From: Acanthamoeba sp. SK_2022b
Taxonomy: Eukaryota; Discosea; Longamoebia; Acanthamoebidae
Direction: 5' to 3'
NCBI GenBank assembly: GCA_027943245.1
Contig: JANDJZ010000100.1
Span: 1 to 64,000, forward strand
Length of the DNA: 64,000 nt
This document shows, one piece after another, positions 46,088 to 59,530 of the stretch (its first letter is position 1; the number at the start of each line of letters is the position of its first letter). The translations under genes were made by a program, and so were the position numbers. The notes under the pieces are model-generated. The model worked only from the letters and a program-made list of their open reading frames with translations, searched no databases and was not told the DNA's origin.

Positions 46088-47070
46088 TTACTGTCGCTTG
46101 TTGCGTAGCAGCGCCTCCGCAATCTGTGTTGAGCGGTGTCAACAACACGATGCAAGCACACACGCACGCATCAAGATGGGTGGAGTGAATGATACCGATT
46201 GGATGGCAGCCTCGCCCTGATTACCTGCCATATCCACCTCGAGCAGTGTGCTGTTCGCCGCCACTGCATCAGCCAAGGCCTGCCGCATGACACATTCGCA
46301 GGCAAAACCACACATTGTCAGTGCGTGTGGGCGTGCTTTTGGGGCTGAGTCCATTACCTGGCTGCCAGCCGGTCCGATGTTGTTGTCGCGCAAGAACACT
46401 TTCTGCAGGCTGGTGTTGCCCCGGAGGGCCCGAGCGAGCGCGATGGCGCCCTCGTCGCCGATGCGATTGTTGTTGAGGCTCAGGATGGTCAGCCCGCAGG
46501 AGCCCCTGTGGTCCATGAGGTGGATCATGCGTGCGAGGTATTGGGCCCCATCGGGCCCGATGTCGTTGAAGTCGAGGTAGAGCGACTTGAGCGCCGAGGA
46601 GGCCTCGGTGCCGGCCTGGCCCTCGCTCCCCTCGCTCCCACTGTCGCCTGCGGCGAACTTTGCCGCGTCACGCCACATAGGGTCCTCCGGCGAGCAATTG
46701 GCCAGCGCTGCCGCGAGTGTCTCGATCCGCTTGTCGCCTAGCGCCGCTCGTCCTGAAGTCGGTGCGTCCCAATACTCGTCTGGTCGCACCTGGAGGAACA
46801 AAGCATATTTTTGAAAGGAAAAATACACTTAATCGGCGGTAAAATATAAAGTGGTTCGGAGGAATGGAGCAGCACCTGAAGGAGCTCGAGTTGGCGGCGG
46901 TTGTGAGGAAGGCGAAGGAGTGAAGTGACCTCCTCCCACACTTCGGCGGGAAAGGGATCGTCCAGGAGTAGATTGACCTCATTGACCTCGTGGTCGTGCT
47001 TCTGGAGTGATCGGGCTTCCACAATGGCCATCTCCGTTTTTGTTAGGCCCTTCGCACAGCACCCTCCCAT
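46088..47070 (-). CDS. Leucine-rich repeat protein (ribonuclease-inhibitor type) with lipidation motif
   Basis: The N-terminus MGGCCAKGL has Gly2 and two Cys, a myristoylation plus palmitoylation motif, so membrane attachment is likely. After a helical region (LLLDDPFPAEVWEEVTSLLR) come RI-type repeats: LKSLYLDFNDIGPDGAQYLA, LTILSLNNNRIGDEGAIALA, LQKVFLRDNNIGPAG and LLEVDMAGN. A last short exon encodes IAEALLRNKRQ before the stop at 46088-46090. Such repeats make protein-binding solenoids; the partner is unknown. It converges tail to tail with the RabGAP gene (170 bp). Its start is next to the 60-bp repeat at 47102. Confidence 0.82.
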
Positions 47071-47101
47071 CTTTGTGCTCTCTAATCTTAATTCCAGTAT
47101 T

Positions 47102-47161
47102 TTATTCTTGTTTTCTTTCGGCAGTTGGCCAACAGATAATTAGTGAGCCAACCAACCAGGC
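47102..47161 (+). repeat. 60-bp dispersed repeat, copy 1
   Basis: A block beginning TTATTCTTGTTTTC and ending GAGCCAACCAACCAGGC, with a TTGGCCAA palindrome inside, recurs at 53028-53088 with one indel and one substitution. This copy marks the edge between the LRR gene and a CpG-poor block. Confidence 0.85.
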
Positions 47162-47283
47162 GGGGTGGCTGCGGCTCAAGAGTACTAAGCATGCCCACAG
47201 CTACGTGGTGTGTATTCTTGGAATACACGGTAACGCTTGTAAGTTGGCAAGGAATGCCACCCACGTTGACAATCCATTCAGGG

Positions 47284-47429
47284 CTGCACCCTCTTCTAAA
47301 CGCCTGTTTCTCCTTGTACTCACTCTATCACTCCAACACACACACCTTTTCTCCTCTTCCACCTGGCTCAGTGGATATTCAAAGTAATAACATTGTCAGC
47401 TTGCTATGGGAAGCACAGCCCTTATCTAT
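47284..47429 (+). pseudogene. Decayed copy of the 3' end of the Rab-like gene at 56064
   Basis: It aligns over its length with 56989-57130, starting at the last codons (Cys-Thr-Leu-Phe-stop) and running through the 3' flank. Differences are mostly C-to-T or G-to-A, and about eight of the nine CpG sites of the source are TpG or CpA here. There is no upstream coding sequence, so it is a 3' fragment only. Confidence 0.85.
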
Positions 47430-48010
47430 GTTTTTTAGCACATGAACTTGACACTTGCCCTTAAGGTAGGCAGCTTTTTACTGGGAGGTGAGTTCAGTTT
47501 TCCTGGTTACCTCATGTTTGAAATTTGGACAGATGGGACATACCCTAAGCAGTCCTAACTGCTATATGAAGGATGCAGATCCTGAAGCACTTGTAAAAGC
47601 TGGCCCCATCCACAACAAGTCCCAGAAAGGGCTTGTTAGAATGATTGGGCATGATTGGGAAGAAACTGAGTTCAGGAAAAAGAGACAGTGCCTCTTTTTC
47701 TGTCGACATTTTGAGAAGGGCCAGTGTCTCATTTTCCTGAACACTCAGTTAAGAAGACATGAGTTAGCATGTGGAAGTGCTCCTCAATTCTGATCCACTT
47801 GTTGTTCTTGTTGCCAACTCTTGCCTTAAGCCTATTAAAAAGTGAAACAGATCACACCTTGCAAGAGAGATGGTGGTGACTTTCATTATTGTTGCAGCCA
47901 AGAGATAAGCCTTTGACTCTTCAAGTCTCCAAGAGTTTCTGTCTCCAAGCTTGATTTCCTGCAGATACGACACCAAGCTCCTCTTCCATCTCCATAGACG
48001 CAACCAAGAT
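47430..48010. other. AT-rich, CpG-poor intergenic stretch
   Basis: One open frame at about 47488-47793 (plus) has no recognised domain. The composition resembles the 39-42 kb island. No gene is supported. Confidence 0.5.
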
Positions 48011-51000
48011 TTATTCTGAGTTATGGAGCAAACCAACCTGCAGATGGTCCAGGTCGTGGCCGCCCAAGTTGAGGGCATTGCCCATCTTAATATAGCCTTT
48101 CTCGTACCGCTTCTTGAGGATGACAAAGATGAGCATGACGAAACTGACGGCGGCAAGGAAAGAGCCCACGCCGATGCCCACCCAGAACACGACGAGCCTG
48201 ATCGTGAGCAGCAGGTACACCTGGTTCTTGAAGTTCTCCGCCTCCGAATCTGCATCATCAACCCCAACCATCAACCAAAGCCTCAGCGCACGTCCAGGCG
48301 TGGGCAGATGGGGGGGGGGGCGTGTACCACCGATGGTGGCCTGCTGGTTGGCGTAGAAGACGGGGTAGATGACCTCCTTGAGGAAGTCCTTGTTCCAGAG
48401 ATTCAGCGGGGATTTCTCGCCCGTCACGTAGATGTTGACCTGCAGCTGATTCGCCACGTTCATCGCTGCATGCGTACGGTTGAACATCAACATCGACGCA
48501 CACAACGTTAGGCGTGGCTGCTGCGATGGCAGGACGACGTACCGTGGCCGGTGTAGGGCTCGATGTCGAGGACAGTGTCGTCGTCGGCGGAGGGCTGCAT
48601 GCCCACGACCTTGTCGCGCCACTCGGCGTCGCAGTCGAGCATGTTGGGCTTGCTGATGAAGATCGGCACGTTCTGCAACAAAAAATTAATACATTAATAC
48701 ATTAAATAAATAAATGATAAATATTTTAAAATAGGGGGTGGGAAATAAGAAATAATTGGATGATGGATGGCCGCAAGGTGCTTACGTTGTGGACGCGAGT
48801 CATGTTGGCGAAGCCGGTGATGGTCTGGTAGTACTTGGGCTGCGGCAGGAAGAGCCTCTGGGACAAGTGATATCTGCATGCGCGCGGGCGTGTGTGTGCG
48901 TGTGTGTGCGCGTGTGTGTGCGTGGCTCGTGTGTGCCGTTTGTGCGTGTTGTGGGGTTGACATGAGAGTTGGTTTTTTGGAGTGATTTCGTGCTAAGGAG
49001 TTTGCGATTGGGTGAGAGGTAACCGGTAGAGGTCGATGCCCTTGATGCTCACGCCTCCGGCGTAGTGGATGGGGATCTGGCGCATCACTTCGGAGCTCCA
49101 CACCGTGAGCTCGTCGCCCGATTCTGAACGCGCCAACCAATCGAGTGAGCGCAAGTCGCTGGCGAGGCGCGCACGCACGAGAACGCGAACGCAAACGTGG
49201 AGGAATGCGCGGAATACCGAGCGATGGGCGGAACTGGACTCCTTCGGTGCCGTCGACCTTCTCGTCCTCGGCCCACAGCGTTCCGGCGGGGTAGACGCGC
49301 ACGCCTGCGCAGTAGTGTTATAGACCTCACGATGGTCTAGCGACGCACGCACATGGAAAACGGGAGGGGCGGGTACCGCAGTAGTCGATGTAGCGGGTGA
49401 TGTTGTCGATGTCGCCCTTGCCGGTGTAGTGGAGGCTGGTGTACTTGCCGTTGAGGGCGTCCTTCTCGCTGGTCATGTTGGTGGCCAGCGACACCGTGGC
49501 GGGCATGCCCAGCAGCTGCAGCAGCGGATCCTTCGCGCCCCACAGCCACTGCTGCGGCGTCCTATTTATTATTATTTTTTTGTTGTTATTTAATGTTAAT
49601 TAACCAACAAATAATAAATAAACGAATTAATTGTGGTGGAGTTGGGCGGTACCTGGTGGTGATGAGACCGCCGCCAGCAGCAAAGGCCTGCTGCAGCGCG
49701 GACTCAACGAAGGTTTGGCCGATGTACTGCAGATAACCAGCCACCTGTGTTGTTGTTGTTGTTGTTAGCGCGTGTGGGCGAGGACGATGCGCGAGGCCGC
49801 GGGAAGGGTCATGTGCCTGGCGGGCCTGGGCGAGGCTCAACTGGAACTGCTGTTGGAGGGTGCCCTCGTCCCCAGTGGCCACCAGATACATGAAGGTGCT
49901 CAGGTTGGTCGTGTCGAACAGCCCGCGGGTACCTGTTGTCGTTCAAACAAAATAATCAAAAACAAAATATTCAAAAATCCCAAAGATGGGATCAATTTGA
50001 AATTATGTTCGTAAATAAATAAATAAGGATAAATATTTTTACGGGTGATCAGAACAAAAAAGTCGGTACGGACCGTTGAGGAGGTTGCGGCTGAAGGCCG
50101 CGTCGAACTGGATGGCGGCGGCGCCGAACTGGCCCTTGGCCCAGATGGCGAACTCGGGGATGCCGGCAAGCGGCGGAATGAGAGAGCTGCCGGCCAGCAG
50201 CTGCTGCACGCTCGTGTAGTTGGTGACCGAACCCTTGCCCCTGCCCACGCCGCAAGGAGTTGACTCACTCTCACGAATTGTGGCCACGCCGCGCTGGAGG
50301 TGGCGCGACGCTTGCGCGATGTACCATTGGAGGTAGAAGAGGTCGTCCAGGCTGGAGACGTGGAAGTTCTGGAACACGTAGGTGACGCCGGTCGAGCCCA
50401 GGAACTTGGCGCGCCAGGCGAGCACCATCTTCAGCTGGTCCGAATCCAGCCCGAACGCCTGCGCCAGCGTCGTCATCGACGTCGTATCTGCGCAGAAGGC
50501 GCGAGCCATCCGTTCGTGAGCGGCGAGCGCGCAAGAGCTTGCCGGCAAAGCGAGGGAGAAAGGAGGGAGGCTACCCTGGAGATAGGTGGCGGCGAACCAG
50601 AGGAAGGCCGAGGAGTAGGTCGAGTTGACCAGGTTGGGCAGGGGGCTCGTGGGGTTCCACAGCTCCGCGACCACGGCACCCGCCAGGTTGGACGGGACGC
50701 CGCCTTCTTACATACCCACCACCGCTCAACGACGTCAACAACTTTCAGCAGAGCTGTTGGATGCGAGCGTTGTGGCGATACCTTGGGAAAGGACGCCCAG
50801 AGTCCCCCAGAGCTGCTCGTTGGGTGCTGTCTCGTTGGCCCACGCAGCCGCAAAAATCTAACCACAAAATACATTTTCCAATTAATTCTCACTCTATTCT
50901 CACACTAGGAGGAATGGAGTGTTGGCGTGCCTGTTGAGCGACCTCGCTGGAGACGTTCTGGGAAGTCTCGATGGCGTTCAGCACCACGGCACGCACATTG

Positions 51001-51748
51001 GGCAGCACCTTAGAGGTTACAGCCTCGGCAATGATCAACCTGGACATGAAAGGATTAAGGCCACTAGACTCGCACGTGAGGTGGTGGTGTTTTACCCAAA
51101 GGGCTGGCCAAGGCTGTTGAAGAGCTTGCGGAGCGTGGGACCGGTGAGGGCCACCACGAGGTTCTGCTCGCCGCCCACCTTGGCCAGCACAGCCATATAG
51201 GCCGAGTTGAGGTTGGTCACGCGCAGGTTGGCGTCGTCGGGCCGCCCTATCGACAGGCCCTCGTTGAATATGTGATAGATGTACCGGGCGTAGTAGACCT
51301 TGGTGCCGTCATCGACAAACGTCACGTTCACGAGCTTCATGAATCGACGGTAGACGAAGGGGCCAACTCGCTCGTAGCGAGGCGCCACGGCCTCAGCTTG
51401 CCTGCTCGCTTTCCCGCCATTTTCAGACGACGAGGCTGAGGCCGTGCGTATCTCGTCAGCGTTGGTGAGGTTCCAGAGGTAGTACTTCATGTACTGAGGC
51501 GTCTTGTCTGCGGGTATGCCGTTGAATTCCCATTCGGCGTAGCCTGAATCGGACTTCGAATCAACAACGAGTCCGTCCTGAATTTTATTTTCGAGGTAGT
51601 GGCCGAGAAAGATGTTCATCGAGACGCCAAGGGCTACCAGGATGATTCCCAGCACAAGCGCCACCAGGGATAGGATGAACTTCCATTTGAGGCCAGGGGC
51701 GCAGTTGGCCCAGGTTGAGCTTACCCGATGCATAAAATTAAGTGTCAA
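48011..51748 (-). CDS. CD36/LIMP-2 family scavenger receptor
   Basis: An N-terminal cytosolic tail is followed by a membrane helix (FILSLVALVLGIILVALGVS). The luminal ectodomain includes YAEWEFNGIPADKTPQYMKY, PRYERVGPFVYRRFMKLVNV and NVPIFISKPNMLDCDAEWRD with DDDTVLDIEPYTG, the family's Cys-Asp and DIEP-x-TG landmarks. A C-terminal helix (VVFWVGIGVGSFLAAVSFVM) ends with a basic tail. Ten or more short introns are readable. The family takes up lipids or particles, or acts as lysosomal membrane receptors (LmpA-type in Dictyostelium). The length and two-helix topology fit. The start is at 51748, or 51733 (MHRVSSTW). It is flanked on both sides by CpG-poor blocks and the 60-bp repeat. Confidence 0.92.
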
Positions 51749-53027
51749 AATCGTGATTATGAGTAAAGGAGGAGCGATTTACCAGACAAGGCGCAAGACC
51801 TGCTGTGCTGGGTCTTGAGAGAAGACAGAAGAGGCAGAGAGGAGAGCATTGCCTATATTCCCTTTTTAGCTGACTTGCCTTATATGTCTGAGTTAATTAA
51901 CATGCCTGCCAGCTCACCTGAGCAGATAGCCAATCCACCTACATTGCTGAGCCACTTGCTTCAGCTAACCTCAGCTAAATGATGATATGTATGTATACAT
52001 ACATATATATATAGTCTACATTGCTTCTCAATAAATTCTATTCAATTTCTTAGTCTCCGGAAAAGTTGCTATTGGCTACGAATTTTCGTGGCAACCTGGT
52101 TGAAAACAAGTCAGAGTGAAAATCGAAACGGAGACTAAGAAAATAATGCTATAGGACATTTTGAGTGAATTTTCGTAGCAACCTGGTTGAAAACAAGTCA
52201 GAGTGAAAATCGAAACTGGAAGAAAAGTTTTTGTCCTTTTCTAGTCTACAGTTTTTTGGTTTTTCTTGTTTCTAGGGATACCAAGCAGGGAAAAGGAAAC
52301 ATGAGGGAAAAGTAAGACTCTAGTTTTCTGATTTCCCCCAAGTCTAATCACTGTTCTTTCTCCTCTGATGGTGCTCTCTGAACAACACCTTATGTGCTGA
52401 CCATATTTTCCCAAGTGAAGTTATTAAAACTCAGGAATGGGCAAGTTAAAAATTGGAGGCACACCAAAGAGAACAGCAGAATGATCAGGGATCAATGACA
52501 TAGGTAGTGATTAGGGTGTTCCTGACAAGTTTTCTGTGCCTGGTTTATAACTCTGGTAATGGTAAATGCTTTGAAAAGAATATTTGCTGTTGTGGGGCAG
52601 GCAGAAGTTCCAGGCATTGCAGGTGGCATGCTGCCTGGTGTTGTTCCAAGCCCATGCTTGTCACATTCCCAGCCCACACATGCCAAACAAAAACCAAAAT
52701 ATAACCTAGAGGCTTGTGATAAGTGGCATATTGATGCTCACAATTTGTGATAGAAGGGTGGTCTCCAGTTGTTCAACTTCAGTCCACCTGTGTGTCATGT
52801 TGACCACATGTCCACCTTGCCTCCACCTCACTCCATTGAGTGGTGTGGGCCTGTGAGCTTGAAGTGCATCTGCTTTGGTATCTTTGTGGTGGGTGATGCC
52901 AGCAGGAGTGGGAGGTAGTGGTGAGCAAGAAACAAAAGTGAGATCAAGCATAGTAGTGTTGGGCATTAGAAAGAGAAGGAAAGAAATGGGGCACTAAAAT
53001 CAGAGAAACAGCAGGTACCCAAGTATC
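51749..53027. other. CpG-free, AT-rich island
   Basis: From about 52241 to 53045 no CpG was found by eye, while TpG and CpA are frequent. Open frames are short and without family resemblance. The block contains the MITE-like element at 52046-52142 and ends in the 60-bp repeat at 53028. Confidence 0.75.
52046..52142. mobile_element. MITE-like inverted-repeat element with partial second copy
   Basis: A perfect 14-bp inverted repeat (TTTCTTAGTCTCCG at 52046-52059 and its complement at 52129-52142) bounds about 97 bp. Fifty bases of its interior (52080-52129) recur at 52167-52216 with one change, giving a partial tandem copy. The size and structure suggest a small non-autonomous DNA transposon. 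Confidence 0.5.
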
Positions 53028-53088
53028 TTATTCTTGTTTTCTTTTCGGCAGTTGGCCAACAGATAATTAGAGAGCCAACCAACCAGGC
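53028..53088 (+). repeat. 60-bp dispersed repeat, copy 2
   Basis: Near-identical partner of 47102-47161 in the same orientation. It lies at the right edge of the CpG-free island. Confidence 0.85.
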
Positions 53089-53934
53089 TGGTGGCCTGCT
53101 TTAACAGGCTGTCTGATTGCTGGTTGGTTCGAGTCAAGCCCTGGAAAAGTCGCGTCACTTCACGCATCCGTGACGTGGCCGCCTACGCCCCAATCGCGGA
53201 TCCCGGGAGGGCCAGACTCCGTTACGCACATGGATCCTCCTTCGGAGAGGCACGTCAGTGTGCAGAGGGGGCAGATGCAAACCGAAAGGCGCCGACGCAA
53301 CAACAGTGGATGGGCTGATCGCCGACGAGCGTTCGGCTCGCTGCCAACCCGCCTCAGCGCCTCCGCTGGCACCGTCGGGGAACGTCGTTCTACCATCCAA
53401 TTCAGGACACGGAGTGACTTGACGCAGTGTCAAGTCCGCGGTTCACCCACTCGCAAGCAAGGGGAGGAGATTGAGCTGCAAATGAACGAGCGGGAAATTC
53501 AACGAAAGGCACAGCCGTGTACGGTCGTACGGGAGATGCTTGCGTGGGAGAGAACGGTGATGACGCCTCGCGGCCGACTGATGGGTCATGTCTCTTGCCA
53601 AGGGACAACCCCCGATGATACCATAGGATCGACCACTGGGAGCTCGTTGTGTATCCTGAAACCAACTCCCATTGGCGTGAAAGAGTACGACCGAATTCCC
53701 CAGAAGATTGCCATCAGATGGAGGGAGCTTCGGCTTGGACTGGAGGGAGCGCATAAGGAGAGGAGGGTTGTAAGGCGGGCTCTGGACTGGGCTTTTGTCT
53801 TTTTTGAACCATTCCACCCTAACAACAACCACCGCTCATCGTTCCCTTTGCCCTTCCGCAGTAACGTGAGGGATCACCTTCCAAGGCCCTCCACCGCCGC
53901 CCCTTCAATCAGCTTCTACCACATTGCCTGTACC
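53089..53934. other. Upstream region of FYVE/PH-like gene
   Basis: CpG content returns to normal at once. A long open frame (from 53170) runs in frame into the FYVE/PH-like start, so an N-terminal extension cannot be excluded. Its composition (Arg-rich, no domain) suggests chance. Confidence 0.35.
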
Positions 53935-55427
53935 ATGGGAGGAACCCTTTCTTCGCCTCGTACCGCCCAGCCCCAGCCCCAGACTCGCAACTTCACCAAA
54001 GGTACCCAGCTCGTTATGGCGTGGGAGGCGTATCACAACTGACGCTTCTGTTCAACTGTGGTGAAGGTGAGTTCGTGAAGCCCAAGCCCCAACCTGACCT
54101 GTCCTTTTGCGCCAAGACCAGCAAGAGCGAACCCATCTACATGCCCTCGCAGAAGCTCATGCAGTGCGTGCTCTGTCCGCTTCATTCTTGGTGTTCTCCC
54201 CTGTTCTCACTGTGTCGACATTCGGCCAATCCCGCAGGTCGATCGAAACGCTGTCTCCGCAGAACCCTGCCCAAATGATGACCGCCGCCATCTCCACATC
54301 GTGGACCAACGCTCTCAGCGACGAGGACCTCTCCTCGCGCTTCGGCCACCTCGTAACCTCCGAGTGCGTTTTGTTGACCACGGTTTTCGCCACGTGGCCG
54401 CGTCTGACTCACTCGCTTATTTGACCTTGTGATCCCAGAGCCCTCAACCCTTGGTGGAAGCAAGACGCCGCTGCGTGCGAGTGCCACGCGTGCAAGGCCA
54501 AGTTTTCCACTTTCAGGAGAAGGGTATGACGCCCCTTCCATTGCATTTCTGGTTGCAGATACGAGTCTCACCTGTGGCATGGACGCAGCATCACTGCCGT
54601 AGATGTGGTGAGATCTTTTGCTACGCGTGCACAAAGCAGCGCATGTCTTTGCCGCACTTGAACTACGGTCGCACGCCTGTGCGCGTTTGCGACAGGTGCC
54701 ACACCTTCCGATCCAAGCAGTTGCAGACGCTCAAGACCGGAATCATGGTCAAGTACTACGCGCAGGAGACCAGTGGCCTCCGCTCCAAGATCATGCACAT
54801 GAAGCTCTCCTTCCAGGATGAGGATCAGCTCCGTCTGTCGTGGCGCTCGCTCGACCGCGTAGTGGAAACCACCTCGATTGACTTCCACACTATCAACGGC
54901 ATCATCTCTGGTTCTTCTAATTCGGCGTTCTACGCGCACCCTCTTCCTTCCACCGAGGATGGTACCTCTACCTCTCTACCCCTCTTCGCTTTTCGTTCTT
55001 TTGGTGTGCTGCAAGCTGACTCTCCTATCTTTTCTCGACAGTGATCGACGACCTTTTCTTCGCGTTGAAGCTTGACGACGGAACCGAGCTCTATTTCGAG
55101 ACGATTACACCCGCGCAGAAGAAGGAGGAGTGGCTCGCAGCTCTTCAGGAATGTGTGCTTCAGTATCAGAACAAGCAGACGCGAATCGAGCAGGTCAGGC
55201 GCCTGCAGAACAAGCTCAATGCCAGCGACGAAGACAGCGACGACGAGGAGGATGCCGAGAGTGAGCTCGAGACCGAGGAGGACCAGGACCAGGAAGAAGA
55301 CCTAAGCAACATGGGCGGCCTACCCTGTCTGGCCGTCACCTTCCCCGACCAGCTGATGATGGGGCCCAACGCACCAGCGGTCTCGACTCGCCGCGACATT
55401 CTCAGCCGTAGGAGGCCCAGCTTCTAA
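53935..55427 (+). CDS. FYVE zinc finger protein with PH-like domain
   Basis: The start MGGTLSSP at 53935 has a strong context and a likely N-myristoylation motif. The FYVE finger is complete: a PWWKQDAA element, [16 protein letters not shown] and, after an intron, [20 protein letters not shown] and VRVCDRC. A PH-like domain follows: [58 protein letters not shown], then the C-terminal helix [19 protein letters not shown] with the conserved Trp. The tail is acidic ([19 protein letters not shown]). Myristoylation, FYVE and PH-like modules together predict a membrane-bound phosphoinositide effector on endosomes. Exons are about 53935-54000, 54066-54161, 54239-54362, 54440-54529, 54588-54961 and 55042-55427. 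Confidence 0.9.
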
Positions 55428-56063
55428 GAGCAAACCCCGAAACACCACCCCACCCCTCCACCTTTTTTGTTCAACACAACACCTTCACCATCTTCACGAC
55501 ACCACTATCCGCTCCACCATAATCACCACCATAACACAACAACGGGCTCCTCTTCCCTTCGGCCCCTAAGCGTGCGTTGCCGCTTTGTGGACCCGAAGTG
55601 GTGTACAGTTTAGAAGAAAGAAGTGAACAACAGCAACTACATAAAAGGCCAAACGACACGGGAGCTCCCGGTCTCAAGCTCGTTCGCGAACCAAACGAGA
55701 GAGCGCAAATGAAAGTGTACAGTTTTGGGCCGCCAGGGTTGGGTGGGGCGCGTTCGAGCACACCGTCGCTCACGTGCCACGATAACCTTATTTCGCTTTC
55801 AGCTTCGCGTTTCTCTCTTTCAGCCACTCTGCAGTCGGCCGTCACCAAGGGGAGCTGCTGGGAATTGTTCGATTTTTGTTCGATCGTGCTCTAGAAGCAA
55901 TTTGTTCATTTGATAGGTTGACCAAGCCGTTGTAGGTACCTCATCTCCCGAACCATGCAATCGTTCCTACTCTTGAGACCCCCCCCCCGCCGACATTGCT
56001 TTCAATTTTTTGTGATTCATCGATCAACTCATTTGTAATCTTTTTTTGTGGCCAGAAGCAACC
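55428..56063. other. Intergenic, no feature seen
   Basis: It contains the 3' flank of the FYVE/PH-like gene and the promoter of the Rab-like gene by position. A poly-C run (about 55979) and a T run (about 56041) precede the Rab-like start. No other gene was seen. Confidence 0.4.
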
Positions 56064-57004
56064 ATGTCGTTCAAGGTGTTCATCGTGGGGGACCCGGGTG
56101 TGGGCAAGACAAGCCTGATGCTTCGATTCATAGATGACACATTCCTGGAGGACACGGCGCCTACGTCGGGTGGCCAGCCCGGCAAGAAGCGCCAGATCGA
56201 AGTAGACGGCAAGAATGTCGAAATCATACTCTTCGATACCGATGGACAGGAGAGATTCGGCAATATCACATGCTCTTTGTACCAGGGGATGCACGGTACC
56301 TCGACCCCTCTTTTTTTTCTCATCCGGCCTGCGATCGTTATCTCCCCCCCCCCAACCAACGCCCTCGGCCGTAGCATCGGTTATTAGAATTTTTACTTAT
56401 TATTATTATTTTTATATGTGTGCAGGTATCATCATCGCCTACGATGTTAACAACACGGACACCTTCAAGGCTGTGGAGAACTGGGTGACTGAGATGGAGA
56501 GGTTTGGCTCCTTTGACCGATGGGCACCCATTCGGGCGATCGTGGCTGGCTGTGTGGCAATGTGGCGCTCATGCTTGCACGTGATGATCCGTGTGCACGC
56601 CTATCCAGGTATGCCAGAAGCGAGGTCGTCGTGTTCATGGTCGGCAACAAAACCGACGCGGACAAGCGACAGGTGAGCGCGGAAACGGCAGAGAAGTTTG
56701 CCCAGGACAAGGGATATCCCTTCATGGAGACCTCCGCCAAGACGGGTACAACTGCCCTGCCTTGTCCTTGTTCTCTCCATTCCAACAGCTTGGCGTTGGC
56801 CTCTCCTTTGCTCGTTTTCTTCTCGAGCCAGTCGGCTGATACGATCGTCGTGCAGGGGACAACGTCGAGGAGCTGTTTACGAAGCTTGCCCAGGCCATGG
56901 TGTCGCGCTACACCAAGACAGAGGTCAAGCCAGCATCCACGCTCGACCTGGGAGGTGACTCCAACGCGTCGCCGAAGAAGAAGAAAGTCTGCACCCTCTT
57001 CTAA
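56064..57004 (+). CDS. Rab-like small GTPase with atypical G3 motif and CaaX end
   Basis: The P-loop is GDPGVGKTS. Switch I is non-standard (APTSGGQPGKKRQIEVDGK). G3 reads DTDGQERFGNITCSLYQG, where nearly all Ras/Rab proteins have DTAGQE; the Ala (Ras position 59) is Asp here. GNKTD (G4) and METSAK (G5) are normal. The protein ends KKKKVCTLF, so the tail is a polybasic stretch plus a single-Cys CaaX-type motif, in place of the usual Rab double Cys. Four introns are readable. The A59-equivalent change would be expected to disturb Mg2+/GTP coordination or hydrolysis, so altered cycling is inferred. Its 3' end has a decayed copy at 47284. Confidence 0.88.
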
Positions 57005-57568
57005 ACGCCCGTTTCTCCTCGCTCTATCACTCCAACGCGCACGCCTTTTCCTCTCTTCCACCCGGCTCGGTGGACATCCAAAGTACTAACATTGTCAGAG
57101 CTTTCTATGGGAAGCGCAGCCCTTATTTATAAAACAAACAACCGTTGCCTCCCGCGCACCCAGTGGCAACTGCCGTGTGGGCACGCCTCCTTGTAGCCGG
57201 AGGCGAACTCCGTCCGCTGGACCATGACAACTCAAAGGCCTAAGGGGGCTGGCCTCATTGAGTGGTGGCCACTCCCGGGCGTAGGTGCAAAGCAACACTC
57301 CGGTTGTAACGCGAGGCCAGACTGGCAGACGCAACGCCCCAGTCCACGTGTCCGGACCAACAGGAAAAAGAGACGTTAAATTTCGGGTTTACGGAGTTGG
57401 CAACACAAAAGGGGTCCCAACTACCCTGGCTCGAGCCACTTGCCGCCGCCCACAACAGCAAGCCCGAATCCGCCCCCTTCTCCTCTTTCTCAGAGAGTAT
57501 CTTGGCCCTGCGTCTCCTTCCCTGCTATGTTGCCATAACCTGACCGGCCCCTTTGTCGCGCAGACATC
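57005..57568. other. Intergenic, no feature seen
   Basis: The first 126 bp (to 57130) are the source of the decayed copy at 47284. The rest is GC-rich with normal CpG, and no coding sequence was recognised. Confidence 0.4.

Positions 57569-59530
<1,962 letters not shown>

Noticed and set aside
53170..54042. 290-codon frame upstream of and through the FYVE/PH-like start
   Set aside because: It has no domain, an Arg-rich chance composition and ends at a stop within the first intron. The MGGTLSS start has better context.
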